Source: Nitrospirota bacterium (lineage in GTDB: Bacteria; Nitrospirota; Nitrospiria; Nitrospirales; Nitrospiraceae). From it: a stretch of DNA of 64,000 nt. The stretch lies in assembly GCA_030682135.1 (NCBI GenBank), contig JAUXQT010000030.1, positions 1 through 64,000 of the forward strand, in the 5' to 3' direction. Shown one piece after another: positions 8,394 through 18,175 of this stretch (within the stretch, counting starts at the first letter, position 1; the number at the start of each line of letters is the position of its first letter). Below the pieces are notes generated by a model that was not told the origin of the DNA, did no database searches, and saw only the letters and a program-made list of their open reading frames with translations. A program made the translations under genes and the position numbers.

Positions 8394-8990
8394 ATGGCTG
8401 GATCAAGTCAGCTTGTCAAAGAACTGAGAGAAAAGACCGGCGCTGGTTTCCTCGACTGCCAAAAAGCACTCACCGAGAACGGCGACGATATCGAGAAAGC
8501 CGTGGATTACCTGCGGCAAAAGGGCTTGGCCGCGGCACTCAAAAAGTCAGGCCGTGAGACCAACCAGGGCCTCATCCACTCGTATATCCACATGGGTGGA
8601 AAAATCGGCGTGCTGATCGAAGTCAATTGCGAAACCGACTTCGTGGCCCGGAACGAAGAGTTTAAATCCTTCGTCAACGACTTGGCCCTCCAGGTGGCTG
8701 CCGGGAAACCCTCCTACGTCAAACGGGAAGATATTCCCGCCGAGCTGATCGCAAAAGAGCGCTCGATCTATGAGGGACAGGCCAAAGAAATGGGCAAGCC
8801 CCCGGCGGCTTGGCCGAAGATCGTCGAAGGCAAGCTGGAGAAGTTTTTCCAGGAGAGCTGTCTCATCGAACAAACCTTCGTCAAAGACACCGCCGTTACG
8901 ATCAAAGATCTTCTGGCCTTGAAGATCTCGAAAATCGGCGAGAACATGAACATCCGCCGCTTTACCCGGTATCAATTAGGCGAAGCATGA
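8394..8990 (+). CDS. tsf: Elongation factor Ts
   Basis: EF-Ts recharges EF-Tu with GTP. The N-terminal UBA-like helix and EF-Tu contact are seen in [19 protein letters not shown] at residues 8-26, followed by [20 protein letters not shown] and the core strand [18 protein letters not shown]. At 198 residues it is the short form, with one core subdomain and a compact tail (the E. coli protein is about 280 aa). AAAGGACC precedes the start. Its TGA stop overlaps the pyrH ATG. Confidence 0.96.
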   Translation: MAGSSQLVKELREKTGAGFLDCQKALTENGDDIEKAVDYLRQKGLAAALKKSGRETNQGLIHSYIHMGGKIGVLIEVNCETDFVARNEEFKSFVNDLALQVAAGKPSYVKREDIPAELIAKERSIYEGQAKEMGKPPAAWPKIVEGKLEKFFQESCLIEQTFVKDTAVTIKDLLALKISKIGENMNIRRFTRYQLGEA

Positions 8991-9712
8991 GTTCTGCCAA
9001 CTATCGGCGCATCCTCCTCAAAGTCAGCGGAGAGATGTTGGCCGGTGAGCAGGGCTACGGCATCCAACCTTCCATCCTTGAAGGTCTTGCCACGGAAATT
9101 GCCTCCGTCGTGGCCCTCGACATCGAAGTCGCAGTGGTCATCGGCGGCGGCAATATCTTCCGCGGTATTGCCGCCAGCGCATCCGGCATGGAACGGGCTT
9201 CAGCCGACTACATGGGGATGCTCGCGACCGTCCTCAATGCCTTGGCCTTGCAAAATGCACTTGAGCGCATCGGCATCATGACGCGTGTCCAGTCGGCGAT
9301 CGAAATGCGTCAACTAGCAGAGGGCTATATCCGCCGCCGGGCCATTCGCCACCTTGAGAAAAAACGTGTCGTGATCTTTGCCGGCGGCACGGGTAATCCC
9401 TACTTCTCCACCGATACCGCCGCAGCGCTCAGAGCGATGGAAATCGGGGCGCAGGTCATCATGAAGGGGACCAAAGTTGACGGCATTTACGATGCCGATC
9501 CCGTGAAGAATCCCACGGCGACAAAGTATCAGACCATTTCCTTTCTCGCGATCTTGAATCAAAATTTGAAAGTCATGGACGCGACGGCCATCAGCCTCTG
9601 CATGGACAACAATCTGCCGCTAATCGTGTTCAACCTGAAGGAACAAGGCAACTTCAAACGCGTCGCCACTGGCGAAGCGATCGGAACAGTTGTCACGCCC
9701 GATCGCCGCTAA
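8987..9712 (+). CDS. pyrH: Uridylate kinase (UMP kinase)
   Basis: The enzyme converts UMP to UDP with ATP and is a hexamer regulated by GTP and UTP in many bacteria. The 241-residue protein shows [15 protein letters not shown] near residue 5, [11 protein letters not shown] near 48, [16 protein letters not shown] near 70 and [20 protein letters not shown] near 130, all typical of PyrH. The C-terminal part keeps [20 protein letters not shown]. The ATG lies within the tsf stop (ATGA overlap), so translation is coupled. frr follows after 18 bases. Confidence 0.96.
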   Translation: MSSANYRRILLKVSGEMLAGEQGYGIQPSILEGLATEIASVVALDIEVAVVIGGGNIFRGIAASASGMERASADYMGMLATVLNALALQNALERIGIMTRVQSAIEMRQLAEGYIRRRAIRHLEKKRVVIFAGGTGNPYFSTDTAAALRAMEIGAQVIMKGTKVDGIYDADPVKNPTATKYQTISFLAILNQNLKVMDATAISLCMDNNLPLIVFNLKEQGNFKRVATGEAIGTVVTPDRR

Positions 9713-9730
9713 TATTCCAGGGAGTCTCGC

Positions 9731-10294
9731 ATGTCGAATCCTGCCGCCATACACCAGAAAGTCACGGACAAGATGGAGTCCGCGCTGGAATATCTGAAGC
9801 GCGATTTAGCCGGACTACGAACAGGACGAGCCTCTGTGGCCCTCTTCGACGGCGTCCGTGTCGACTACTACGGCACCATGACCCCGCTGAAGCAGGTGGC
9901 CAATATTTCGACTCCCGAAGCGCGCCTCATCACGATCCAGCCCTGGGAACCGAACCTGATCAAGGAAATCGAAAAAGCCCTGGCAGGATCGAACCTCGGT
10001 GTGACCCCGTCAAACGACGGAAAAATCATTCGCATTCCCCTTCCTCCGCTCACCGAAGAACGGCGCAAGGAACTCGGCAAGGTCTGCAAAAAGCACGGCG
10101 AAGACACCAAAGTCGTGGTGCGAGGATTTCGTCGAGATGGCAACGAAGAGTTGAAGAAACTGCAAAAGGATGCCAAGTTGACGGAAGACGATTTACGGAA
10201 AGCCGAAGCCGACACCCAGAAGCTGACCGACCAATACATTCAAAAGGTCGACGACGTGGTGAAGAAAAAAGAACAAGAAATCATGGAAGTGTGA
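9731..10294 (+). CDS. frr: Ribosome recycling factor
   Basis: RRF splits the post-termination ribosome together with EF-G. The 187-residue length is standard. Recognisable blocks are LAGLRTGRASVALFDGVRVDYYG near residue 25, IQPWEPNLIKEIEKAL near 76, PPLTEERRKELGK near 108 and the C-terminal helix ending DDVVKKKEQEIMEV. AGGGAG lies 7 bases ahead of the ATG. The stop codon overlaps the alr start codon (GTGA). Confidence 0.97.
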   Translation: MSNPAAIHQKVTDKMESALEYLKRDLAGLRTGRASVALFDGVRVDYYGTMTPLKQVANISTPEARLITIQPWEPNLIKEIEKALAGSNLGVTPSNDGKIIRIPLPPLTEERRKELGKVCKKHGEDTKVVVRGFRRDGNEELKKLQKDAKLTEDDLRKAEADTQKLTDQYIQKVDDVVKKKEQEIMEV

Positions 10295-11433
10295 CTGCGG
10301 CTTCGACCTTGCTACCCACCTACGCCACCGTCAATCTCTCGGCACTCGCCCACAATCTCTCGTGTATCCAAGGCTATCTCTCTCCCGGCTGCGAGGTCAT
10401 GGCCATCGTCAAGGCCAACGCCTATGGGCATGGGGCCGTTGAGATCGCTCGCGCCCTTGCGCGAAAGGGTATCGGACGATTTGCCGTCGCCTCGCTTGAG
10501 GAAGGAATCACACTCCGTCAAGCCGGCCTCTCAACTCCCATCGTCGTACTGGGAGCACTCTTCGACCATCAACTGGCAGACCTGGTCGCGCACCGGCTGA
10601 CCCCGGTTATCAGCAATGGATTGATCCTCACTGCCTTGGCACAAGCAGCCAATTCGCAGCCATCCCCCTACCCGATTCACCTCAAGATCGAAACCGGCAT
10701 GGGGCGGTTGGGTTTTTCGCCGGACGAATTGCGCCCGCTCCTCGACAACCCTCTCTTGCGAAGTGCGCTTCACGTCGAGGGCCTGATGACACATCTTGCC
10801 GACGCAGACGGTACGGATACCGCCTTCACGGAGCGACAGCTTGGTGTATTTCAAGCCATCCTGGAGCAGGTCCGACGGCGAGGACTGGCCCTCCCGCTGG
10901 TACATACGGCCAACAGTGCCGCCATCGTCCGGTTTTCTGAATCCCATTACTCACTCGTGCGTCCCGGCATCATGCTCTACGGGTACCATACCCTGCCAGC
11001 CGCAGTACCCGCTCCTGACCTTCAACCGGTCCTTTCACTGCGTACCACCATCGCGCACATACGGACCATTCCACGGGGCGGAACGGTCAGTTACAACAGG
11101 ACATTTATCGCAAGCAGACCGACGCGAATCGCGGTCCTGCCTATCGGCTATGCCGACGGTTATAGCCGACGCCTCTCAAACCGCGGATCGGTGTTGATTC
11201 AGGGTCGTCGCGCCCCAATCGTCGGTCTGGTCTGTATGGATATGATCATGGTGGATGTCACGGACATCTCAACGGTAGAAGTTGGCGAGACCGTCACATT
11301 GATCGGGAAGCAAGGTGGGGCAGCTATCTGGGCAGATGAAGTCGCTGACTGGATCGGCACGATCCCCTACGAAGTCCTCTGTGGGATCGGTTCCCGCGTC
11401 CCCCGGCTCTACGAATCGACGGTGCGAGACTAG
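10291..11433 (+). CDS. alr: Alanine racemase
   Basis: This PLP enzyme makes D-alanine for peptidoglycan. The PLP lysine sits in MAIVKANAYGHGAVEIA near residue 37. The opposite catalytic Tyr is expected in the GGTVSYNRTFIA segment near 263. GFSPDEL, VRPGIMLYGYHT, PIGYADGYSRRLSNRG and VCMDMIMVDVT are further family motifs. Length (380 aa) is normal. The GTG start overlaps the frr stop by four bases, which makes it the last gene of the rpsB run. A strong hairpin follows. Confidence 0.96.
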   Translation: MTAASTLLPTYATVNLSALAHNLSCIQGYLSPGCEVMAIVKANAYGHGAVEIARALARKGIGRFAVASLEEGITLRQAGLSTPIVVLGALFDHQLADLVAHRLTPVISNGLILTALAQAANSQPSPYPIHLKIETGMGRLGFSPDELRPLLDNPLLRSALHVEGLMTHLADADGTDTAFTERQLGVFQAILEQVRRRGLALPLVHTANSAAIVRFSESHYSLVRPGIMLYGYHTLPAAVPAPDLQPVLSLRTTIAHIRTIPRGGTVSYNRTFIASRPTRIAVLPIGYADGYSRRLSNRGSVLIQGRRAPIVGLVCMDMIMVDVTDISTVEVGETVTLIGKQGGAAIWADEVADWIGTIPYEVLCGIGSRVPRLYESTVRD

Positions 11434-11453
11434 AGGGAATAGCGCGACAAGCG

Positions 11454-11492
11454 AGGCGCGATGGAGATCAATTGCTCTACATCGCGCCTTTC
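11454..11492. terminator. Hairpin between convergent alr and FadL-type gene
   Basis: A perfect 10-bp stem (AGGCGCGATG / CATCGCGCCT) with a 16-base loop is followed by TTTCTC on the plus strand. It sits in the 88-base gap between the convergent genes and probably ends alr transcription. Confidence 0.65.
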
Positions 11493-11521
11493 TCGCCCGT
11501 CGCGCCCATTGCCCGGCTTCG

Positions 11522-12958
11522 TTAGTAGATCATTCGAATCGAGACACTTCCGGTATGCAGCGTCGTGCGATAGGTTCCATTGACGGTCGGGTTGCGATTA
11601 CCCAGCACCGTGCGGTCCTCATAGAACGCCGCTTGGTAGGAGAGATCCAGTCCAATCGCCTTGGGCTTCAGCGATCCCACACCGAAATCTCCACATCGCA
11701 TCAGCCCCAAAAATGATCCCTGCTCCTTGCAAATCAATCCCACCCCACCTCCCACGACGTGGAGGTCCGAAGAGGGAATCCCTGGATCGTAGGTCAAATC
11801 AGGCATCTGCTGTTGCTGGTTGGTATAGCCTGCCCGCAGCGCCATCTCCCAGTTTGGGAGGGATTCAAGCGCCAGCCATTTGTATTCGGTTCCGAGCATC
11901 ACCGCATAGGTACTCTTCCAATTCTGCGGCTGCGGGATCGTCGCACCGTTCGCCAAGATCACGTCTAGATTTCGAACAGACTTCCATTCCACATAATCGA
12001 CATCCATCTCCAGCTTCCATTCCCGCTCTGGCGTGCGAACCGGCCAGAGGGCAATGGCGCCGGTGATCACTTGCGGCAAGACAAAGGTCGCCTTGGCATC
12101 CGAGACCTTGGCGCCATTCGCCAACAGGGCTCCGGTCAAATGAAGCGTGGCCTGACTGCGATAGACAATACCGATGTTCGCCACCGGCTTCCCGTCGGCA
12201 TTACGCAGGGCCGTATACAAGAGGCTGGCATTGAAACCGGCCGCGGTATCTTTGCCGGACAGCTCCATCTTCGAACCAGCTGGGATCCCCAGTCCCCCCG
12301 GCCAGACAGACTGTTTTTCGACCTGACCTTCGCCAACAAGTCCGCTGAATGTATAGATATCCGCGCCCAGCCCGAGTGAGAGATTGTCCGTCGCCTTATA
12401 GGCCAATGTCGGCTTGATATCCAGAAGCGGCAATGTGTTGAACGTGGTGGCAGTCCTGAACGGCCCATCGCTCGGCCAGCGGGTGAGCGAGCCAAACGGC
12501 ACCGTCAGACCGATCCCGGCAGTGAGATCGCCCAAAGCCGTCACCCCAAGGTCCTTCAAATTCGCCGTGATGAATGTGTGCCCGGGAGGGGGCCAAGCCG
12601 CACTCCCATTCCGGTCCCCACGGGCATTCACACCAGCCAGACTGGTAAAGTTCGTCGATCCACCTGATATAAGAGCCCCTGCCATCACTTGCACGCCCGG
12701 CAGTTGCGTCATCCCTGCGGGGTTGTAATGCACAGCGGAGGGATCGTCGGCTTGAGCTGCATAGGCATTGCTCATCGCCGACGCAGCGGTTCCCTGGCCT
12801 TGAATGCGCGGCACCTGTGCCGACGCCTCCCAGGGCAGACCACCCCAACTGAGCCCTACGAAGAACAGCACGGATCCCCACATCCATCGCACTGATCCTA
12901 ATATGTTCCAACAGCAGTCCCATCCTCTTCTCACTCTCGTCCTCCCTCTCTCACTCAC
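11522..12958 (-). CDS. FadL/OmpP1-family outer-membrane transport protein
   Basis: FadL-type barrels pass fatty acids or other hydrophobic compounds across the outer membrane. After a hydrophobic signal (residues 26-48, ending SAQVP), the mature protein begins IQGQGTAASAMSNAYAAQADDPSAVHYNPAGMTQLPG, which matches the FadL hatch start with its NPAG motif. The rest alternates in the pattern of beta strands, and the last residues (VSIRMIY) end in an aromatic, as outer-membrane barrels do. The frame opens at a GTG (12958) overlapping the upstream kinase stop by 8 bases. An internal ATG at 12883, just before the signal core, is an equally possible start. Confidence 0.88.
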   Translation of the reverse strand: MSERGRTRVRRGWDCCWNILGSVRWMWGSVLFFVGLSWGGLPWEASAQVPRIQGQGTAASAMSNAYAAQADDPSAVHYNPAGMTQLPGVQVMAGALISGGSTNFTSLAGVNARGDRNGSAAWPPPGHTFITANLKDLGVTALGDLTAGIGLTVPFGSLTRWPSDGPFRTATTFNTLPLLDIKPTLAYKATDNLSLGLGADIYTFSGLVGEGQVEKQSVWPGGLGIPAGSKMELSGKDTAAGFNASLLYTALRNADGKPVANIGIVYRSQATLHLTGALLANGAKVSDAKATFVLPQVITGAIALWPVRTPEREWKLEMDVDYVEWKSVRNLDVILANGATIPQPQNWKSTYAVMLGTEYKWLALESLPNWEMALRAGYTNQQQQMPDLTYDPGIPSSDLHVVGGGVGLICKEQGSFLGLMRCGDFGVGSLKPKAIGLDLSYQAAFYEDRTVLGNRNPTVNGTYRTTLHTGSVSIRMIY

Positions 12959-15665
12959 CTGGTGCGACCGGCCTCACCGAAGACTCCGGCGACCTCCGCT
13001 CCGACGGCCTGAACCAGCAGTCGGCAATCCGTCCGAGTTCATCGATATCGAACGGCTTCAGCACATAGGCCTGCGCCCCCATACCGATCGCACGAATGGC
13101 CAATTCCTTGGAGCCCGACGCCGTCACCATCACAATGGGAATCTGCTGATCCCATCGCCGAATCTGCCGCAGCACATCCATCCCATCCATAGAAGGGATG
13201 CCGATATCCAGGATCATGCCCTCGAATGTCTCGGCCCGGACGGTTTCCAACGCTCGGACTCCATCAACTTCCAGCTGGACACGATACCCCCTCGCTCGCA
13301 AACGATCCTGTAAGAGCTGGCGAATATCCGGATCATCCTCGACAATCAAAATGCGCGGCGCCGCCGCCGAAGCTCCTCCAAGCGGTGCCGCCATCGTCGG
13401 AACTAATGGAATGGTGAACGAGAGTTCCGCGCCCTGCCCCGGTTCACTCTTCGCAACGATCGTCCCACCCTGTAACTCCACCAACGTCCGCACGATCGAC
13501 AAACCCAAGCCGAGCCCTTTCGTGCCGCTCCTGGCCTGCTTCACGCGAAAGAATGGATCGAAAATCTGATCGAGAAACTCTGGAGATATACCGGGCCCCG
13601 TATCGCACACGGAGACTCCGGCGAGCATCTGATTCTCCTGTCGCGCCGTCACCAGAATGCTGCCGCCCTCAGGGGTAAACTTCACCGCATTCTGCAGCAA
13701 ATTTGTCACGATCTGAATCAGACGATCCCGATCAGCCCAAACCATGAGGGGGATAGGGGGAACAACCACTTCCAGGGTTTGCCGTTTGGCCTGGGCCAAC
13801 AAACGCAACTGCTCGACCGCATCGCCGACACATTGCCCCAGATCGATCTCGCTCGGCGCAAGATCCAATCTCCCGGACTGAATCCTGGTGCGATCTAACA
13901 AGTCCTCGATCATGCGGATCAATCGCTCGGCATTGTCCAGCATCCGCGAGAGGTAGCGCTGCTGCTTCTCATTCAGCGGTCCCGTCAATCCGTCCAACAG
14001 ATTTTGCAAGAACCCCTTGATCGAGGTCAGCGGCGTCTTCAGTTCATGCGAGACATGCGAGAGGAATTGCGACCGCAAACGATCGGCCTGCTCCAACTCA
14101 GCCGTGCGCTCACGAACTTTGGCTTCAAGGCCCAGGTTCAACTCTTCGATTTGCTCATATGCGGACGCGTTGTCCAAGGCGATGGCGACTTGATTGGCGA
14201 CCGTCATCATCAACTCAAGATCGTCCTGCGTCAGACTATGCTCCTGCATACGGTCGACCGTCAGACTGCCAAGAATCCGATCTTTCGTTTTCAACGGGAC
14301 GGCGATCAAGGCCTTCGCCTGCGTCAACAGGGCCAGCTGTTGGTTCAATGGATGAATGCGATCCCACACGGCTTGCAGATCCCCGATCAACAGAGGCTGG
14401 CCCTGGATGAGCACAATACCTTCCGGGCTCATGGGATCGGTCACGGGAATTTCTCGCGCACGCACAAACGCCTGAATCTCCGGCGAGACGCCGAATGCCC
14501 GCGCATCCTTGACGACCTGTCTGATCGGATCGTAAAACGAAACCATCACCCGATCGTACGGGAGATCGCCGGTCAGAGTTTCCAGCACTTTCTGCATCAG
14601 CGCCTCGCGATCGAGCGTCGAGTTGAAATGCAATCCCGCTCGATGGAGAGCCGTCAATTGAGCCACTTTCCGGCGCAATTCGACCCGCGTCTGCTCCTGC
14701 TCCAGGTAGGCGGCACGCAACTCTTCGTGGCGCGACTCCACAACGGTGATCTGCTCACGAATCAACGCTTCCCGCTGCTGGCTCTCCTGCCGAAGATGCC
14801 GGTTGATGAGCATCCCTGCGACGGAGATCGGAATAAGGCCGGCCAGGATCACTTCCCCAAGACTCATCGACGGATAGGCCAAACGCATCAGTCCGGCCGT
14901 GGCGAGACCGGCGCCCATCCCCCAAAGAGGCCAAGCTGAATAGCGTCTGGCTTGACGCTCCCACTTGACCTCCCATTCGCAGTAGTCGTCACCCTTCACA
15001 ATACAGGCCCGGTCGACCACTCGTGATTCAGGGAGCAGATGCAGGCGAGGCGGCACCATCGCGAATCGCCCCTTCGTCGATTCGCATATCTGCGCGGTAC
15101 AGGCCTTACGATAGGGACCGAATTGCTCAAAGACCCGCGCAGTGAGGTTCATTCTCAGCACCGCGGAAGTGTCCGTCACCTCCAGCACCGAATACTCAAG
15201 ATCCTTGGCATACTTCCGCGCGAAGTATGGAAACATGCGATGAATTTGCGCCAGGCTGAACGGACGTCCCAGCGTCTGAATCAGCGGGGAGATATGTTTC
15301 TCTCGGCCCACGTTCATGTAAAAATCAGGATCTCTCGACTGTTCCCGGCACAACTCACGCAGATAGGACGTAAACTCATAGGAGTAGCTGTTCCAGACAT
15401 TCTTCAGCTGGTCGAGGGTGACATGATAGGCGGGATCTCGTATCCGGTCGTTGAGCAAGCGGCACAAGTCCTCCATGGCTCGCACCGCGGCATCCGCGCC
15501 TTTCGTCCGTGTCACCCACTCTTCCAAATACTCCACGTTGTCGTGCACGATCATCCCGCTCACATCTTTGATCCGTTCACCCCGTTCGTCGACGCCAAAC
15601 GGCACAAACTTCATGTAGGGGCGTTCGAGGATGGTCTGCGTTGGAGGAAAAAGCTCTTCAGCCAT
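12951..15665 (-). CDS. Hybrid sensor histidine kinase with V4R-like, GAF and receiver domains
   Basis: The 904-residue signalling protein appears to have this order. A V4R-like small-ligand domain (about 130-240) ends in the typical KGDDYCEWEVKW. Two short membrane helices follow (about 244-290), then a coiled coil, a GAF domain (about 340-500) and a HisKA domain with phospho-His at 540 in SHVSHELKTP. The HATPase has NLLQNAVKF and DTGPGIS (655-700) and GLGLGLSIV, and the receiver carries phospho-Asp 820 in LDIGIP and Lys 870. The C-terminal receiver suggests a phosphorelay. It is followed with overlap by the FadL-type gene and preceded by the lipoxygenase-like gene, which hints at sensing of a lipid or hydrocarbon (inference). 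Confidence 0.9.
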   Translation of the reverse strand: MAEELFPPTQTILERPYMKFVPFGVDERGERIKDVSGMIVHDNVEYLEEWVTRTKGADAAVRAMEDLCRLLNDRIRDPAYHVTLDQLKNVWNSYSYEFTSYLRELCREQSRDPDFYMNVGREKHISPLIQTLGRPFSLAQIHRMFPYFARKYAKDLEYSVLEVTDTSAVLRMNLTARVFEQFGPYRKACTAQICESTKGRFAMVPPRLHLLPESRVVDRACIVKGDDYCEWEVKWERQARRYSAWPLWGMGAGLATAGLMRLAYPSMSLGEVILAGLIPISVAGMLINRHLRQESQQREALIREQITVVESRHEELRAAYLEQEQTRVELRRKVAQLTALHRAGLHFNSTLDREALMQKVLETLTGDLPYDRVMVSFYDPIRQVVKDARAFGVSPEIQAFVRAREIPVTDPMSPEGIVLIQGQPLLIGDLQAVWDRIHPLNQQLALLTQAKALIAVPLKTKDRILGSLTVDRMQEHSLTQDDLELMMTVANQVAIALDNASAYEQIEELNLGLEAKVRERTAELEQADRLRSQFLSHVSHELKTPLTSIKGFLQNLLDGLTGPLNEKQQRYLSRMLDNAERLIRMIEDLLDRTRIQSGRLDLAPSEIDLGQCVGDAVEQLRLLAQAKRQTLEVVVPPIPLMVWADRDRLIQIVTNLLQNAVKFTPEGGSILVTARQENQMLAGVSVCDTGPGISPEFLDQIFDPFFRVKQARSGTKGLGLGLSIVRTLVELQGGTIVAKSEPGQGAELSFTIPLVPTMAAPLGGASAAAPRILIVEDDPDIRQLLQDRLRARGYRVQLEVDGVRALETVRAETFEGMILDIGIPSMDGMDVLRQIRRWDQQIPIVMVTASGSKELAIRAIGMGAQAYVLKPFDIDELGRIADCWFRPSERRSPESSVRPVAPGE

Positions 15666-15877
15666 GAGATACTTTCGTCAATCAGAAATCCGGGATGCCG
15701 GTGAGGAAGCTGCCACGCTCGTACACCAGCCGCTCAGGCATATGATAGAGCGGCCGGCAAAATAGACAGGGCACGAATGCTCACCTTGAAGAAGCGCGTG
15801 GATTGTGCCTTGCAATTCCTGGAGAGTAAAGAGCCACCTCCGTCAGGCGGTCATAAAGTCCTGTCCAGCGCGATCTG

Positions 15878-17491
15878 CTAGGCATTCATATTCACTTCAA
15901 GGCTCTTGGGATAGAGTTTCCACGGCGTCCACGGCTCACCCTCCATTGCCCGCTGAAGCCCTTCCAGCTCCTGCCTGAACACCGCGAACGCCGCAACCGC
16001 CAGCGCAGAGCGTTCCGGATTGTTGGACTCGAACAACGCAACCGCCGTGAGGTCAGCCATCAAGGGGGCGCGCGGCGTACTCAACATGAAATTCATGTTC
16101 AGCAACCGCTGATAGACATCCACTGGTTCACGACTCCCATCACGAGCCACTTGCACCGGTATAACATTCGTCCAGACCTGGTAATTCCAGAGCGACGACC
16201 CGACCAATTCATGCTGCACTGTACCGAGATAGAGACAGCAAGCTGCTAATCGAGCCAACGAATCCAGGGTCGGGGATGCAGAAGTCACGGGCAAACCGTT
16301 CGGCAAGGCCTTATCCAGCGCATCCATCCACTCACAAATAGCACGATCCGCCCTGACATCTGCATCAGTGTCGTAATAAAGAGCCAGATATCGTGCCGTA
16401 TGCCGGTGCATGACATCGAACAAGGCGGCCAGATTCTCCTCGGTTGGCTGATCGAACCCTGCATGCAACAGTCCCCGCTTGGCGGCATAACCTTGGGGAT
16501 CCCAAGCCTTCGCATCAAACCCTCCGACGCTGTCGTCCATAAGCCGGTACATCTCCTCATGGGCATAACTGAAGACCGACTCGAAATCGCCTCCAGGAAC
16601 CACCTGCGACTCCATCCCGAGCCGGTTGCTGGCCTGAGCGCCGAAGATATGGGGCCACAGCAGCCGACACAAGGGATGATCGTCGGAGAGCACATTACGT
16701 GTCACGATCGACAGCGTCTCACCGCCGATCAGGTGCACCCAATTCCAGTGGCGAACAAGGCTCGTATGGGTCGAGAGGGCACAGAGCGCCAAACGGCCTG
16801 CCAACGCCCAGTTCGCATCGTTGGGATAGGACAGTCCGAGTGCGGATTCAATCTTCGTCGGAATCAGCCGCTTCCCCATAGGGTCCAACTGAAACTGAAC
16901 ACGCATGCCCAATCGATAGAGCCCTGCCCTGGGATGATATTCGGTCAGATGCCGGAGATCCCATTCAAAGGAGTCCTGGTTCATCACCTTCCTGACATAC
17001 CCGGCAAAAGGCCCTTGCACAGCCAGGGCCCCGAGGTCAGGACTCCCTTTCAGTTCCTGTGGAAGCACAGGAAATTCCAACACCTCCCTGGGAGCTCGGC
17101 CATGCCGTTTCGCCGCCCTGCTGACCGCCAGGCGATGTCGATCAGTATAGGCCTGGGCCAACGCCATCTGCGGATTCGCATCGATGGGAGGAAGTCCCTG
17201 TACCGTGGGAGGGAAGAGCCTATTCAGGAGCATGAACAATTGCGAGAAGAACCGGCGAACCCGGTGCCGGACTATAGGATATTGTTCGTCCGTGGGCGTA
17301 CGTTCACCGATCAACACATGCTGGATCGCGATACGGGGGAATATCCTCGCGACAGGAACGGCCGCCAGCTTGCGAGGGTCCTTGCGGCATCGAGTCACAT
17401 CCAAATCCCGATTGGTACTGAACTTTAGCGCCAGAATCCGACTCCATAACCCATTCCGAATTGCCCACCGAAGCTGCGCGATGCTTCCCAT
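15878..17491 (-). CDS. Lipoxygenase-family protein with incomplete metal site
   Basis: Lipoxygenases insert O2 into polyunsaturated fatty acids with a non-heme iron. The 537-residue protein keeps the family core: RHWNWVH (His248, His253), then VLSDDHPLCRLLWPH, and YLGTVQHELVGSSLWNYQ with His427. These align with His499, His504 and His690 of soybean LOX-1. The next ligand position (Asn694 in soybean) is Gly431 here. The C-terminal Ile that normally binds iron is absent: the chain ends VNMNA. So only three His ligands can be seen. It lacks an N-terminal PLAT domain and any signal peptide. It lies 212 bases upstream of the sensor kinase on the same strand. Confidence 0.82.
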   Translation of the reverse strand: MGSIAQLRWAIRNGLWSRILALKFSTNRDLDVTRCRKDPRKLAAVPVARIFPRIAIQHVLIGERTPTDEQYPIVRHRVRRFFSQLFMLLNRLFPPTVQGLPPIDANPQMALAQAYTDRHRLAVSRAAKRHGRAPREVLEFPVLPQELKGSPDLGALAVQGPFAGYVRKVMNQDSFEWDLRHLTEYHPRAGLYRLGMRVQFQLDPMGKRLIPTKIESALGLSYPNDANWALAGRLALCALSTHTSLVRHWNWVHLIGGETLSIVTRNVLSDDHPLCRLLWPHIFGAQASNRLGMESQVVPGGDFESVFSYAHEEMYRLMDDSVGGFDAKAWDPQGYAAKRGLLHAGFDQPTEENLAALFDVMHRHTARYLALYYDTDADVRADRAICEWMDALDKALPNGLPVTSASPTLDSLARLAACCLYLGTVQHELVGSSLWNYQVWTNVIPVQVARDGSREPVDVYQRLLNMNFMLSTPRAPLMADLTAVALFESNNPERSALAVAAFAVFRQELEGLQRAMEGEPWTPWKLYPKSLEVNMNA

Positions 17492-17807
17492 TCACATCTC
17501 CCTGCCCTATGGTGAATCACCACCATGTTATTTGCCGTATGAAAATACCCTACAGCATAAACCAGTTCATACCGCCAAGGCACTGACAAACTACGTAGGC
17601 ACTATCGGTCGGACAACGCAAAGGACATACCCTGCGGAACGCGTCATCCGAGAATCATGGTTTCATGTAAAAAATGCTGGGAATACGAAAACAGTGTCCA
17701 TGGAATATGGGGCTTCATTCCGGTCGTCGTGACGGCGAGTATCCCTTCAGATACTGGCCGTCACGAGAAAGATACAGAGGTAAGGCCTATGGTACCGCGC
17801 TTGAGAG
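17492..17807. other. Intergenic stretch with a long hairpin
   Basis: No gene was found in these 316 bases. An imperfect stem of about 15 bp (GTGACGGCGAGTATC / GATACTGGCCGTCAC) with a six-base loop lies at 17729-17764. There is no clear T-run on either side, so it may be a REP-like element or a weak terminator for the gene ending at 17808. Confidence 0.5.
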
Positions 17808-18116
17808 CTACGTTTTCACGGTTCGTTTGAGCTGTCGTTCCACACTGGCAACTTTGCTCGTGAGCCGGCCCTTGGGGCCTTTTCGATAGTCGACTTTGAT
17901 CGTGCAGGAAATACGGCCGCAATCTTCCTTCATCCGCACATAACATTGTTTGACGACGGCAAAGACCTCATCCCACTCCCCTTCAAGCACCGTCCCCATC
18001 GGATTCAACCGATAGTCCACTCCGCTCTTATCGATAATATCGAGCGAGCGCGACACATACTTACCGACGCTCTCGCCCTTGCCCAATGGCGACATACTGA
18101 ATTCCAATAAGACCAT
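17808..18116 (-). CDS. MTH1187/YkoF-family thiamine-binding protein
   Basis: Proteins of this family are about 100 residues, form a ferredoxin-like fold and bind thiamine or related compounds. The sequence has VLLEFSMSPLGKGESVGKYVSRSLDIID at the start, GVDYRLNPMGTVLEGEWDEVFAVVKQC in the middle and DCGRISCTIKVDYRKG near the end, all typical of the family. No THI-box riboswitch is visible upstream. The gene sits 59 bases from the siroheme gene on the same strand, so the two are probably co-transcribed. Confidence 0.85.
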   Translation of the reverse strand: MVLLEFSMSPLGKGESVGKYVSRSLDIIDKSGVDYRLNPMGTVLEGEWDEVFAVVKQCYVRMKEDCGRISCTIKVDYRKGPKGRLTSKVASVERQLKRTVKT

Positions 18117-18175
18117 GTTGTCGTAATGCTCCTTCTCTACGCTGCTGCTATCAGCTCTAGGGCGGCGTTATTCCC

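Noticed and set aside
18117-18175. THI-box riboswitch ahead of the thiamine-binding gene
   Set aside because: The 59-base gap is too short, and no CTGAGA or ACCTGATCTGGATAATGCCA-type motif is present.
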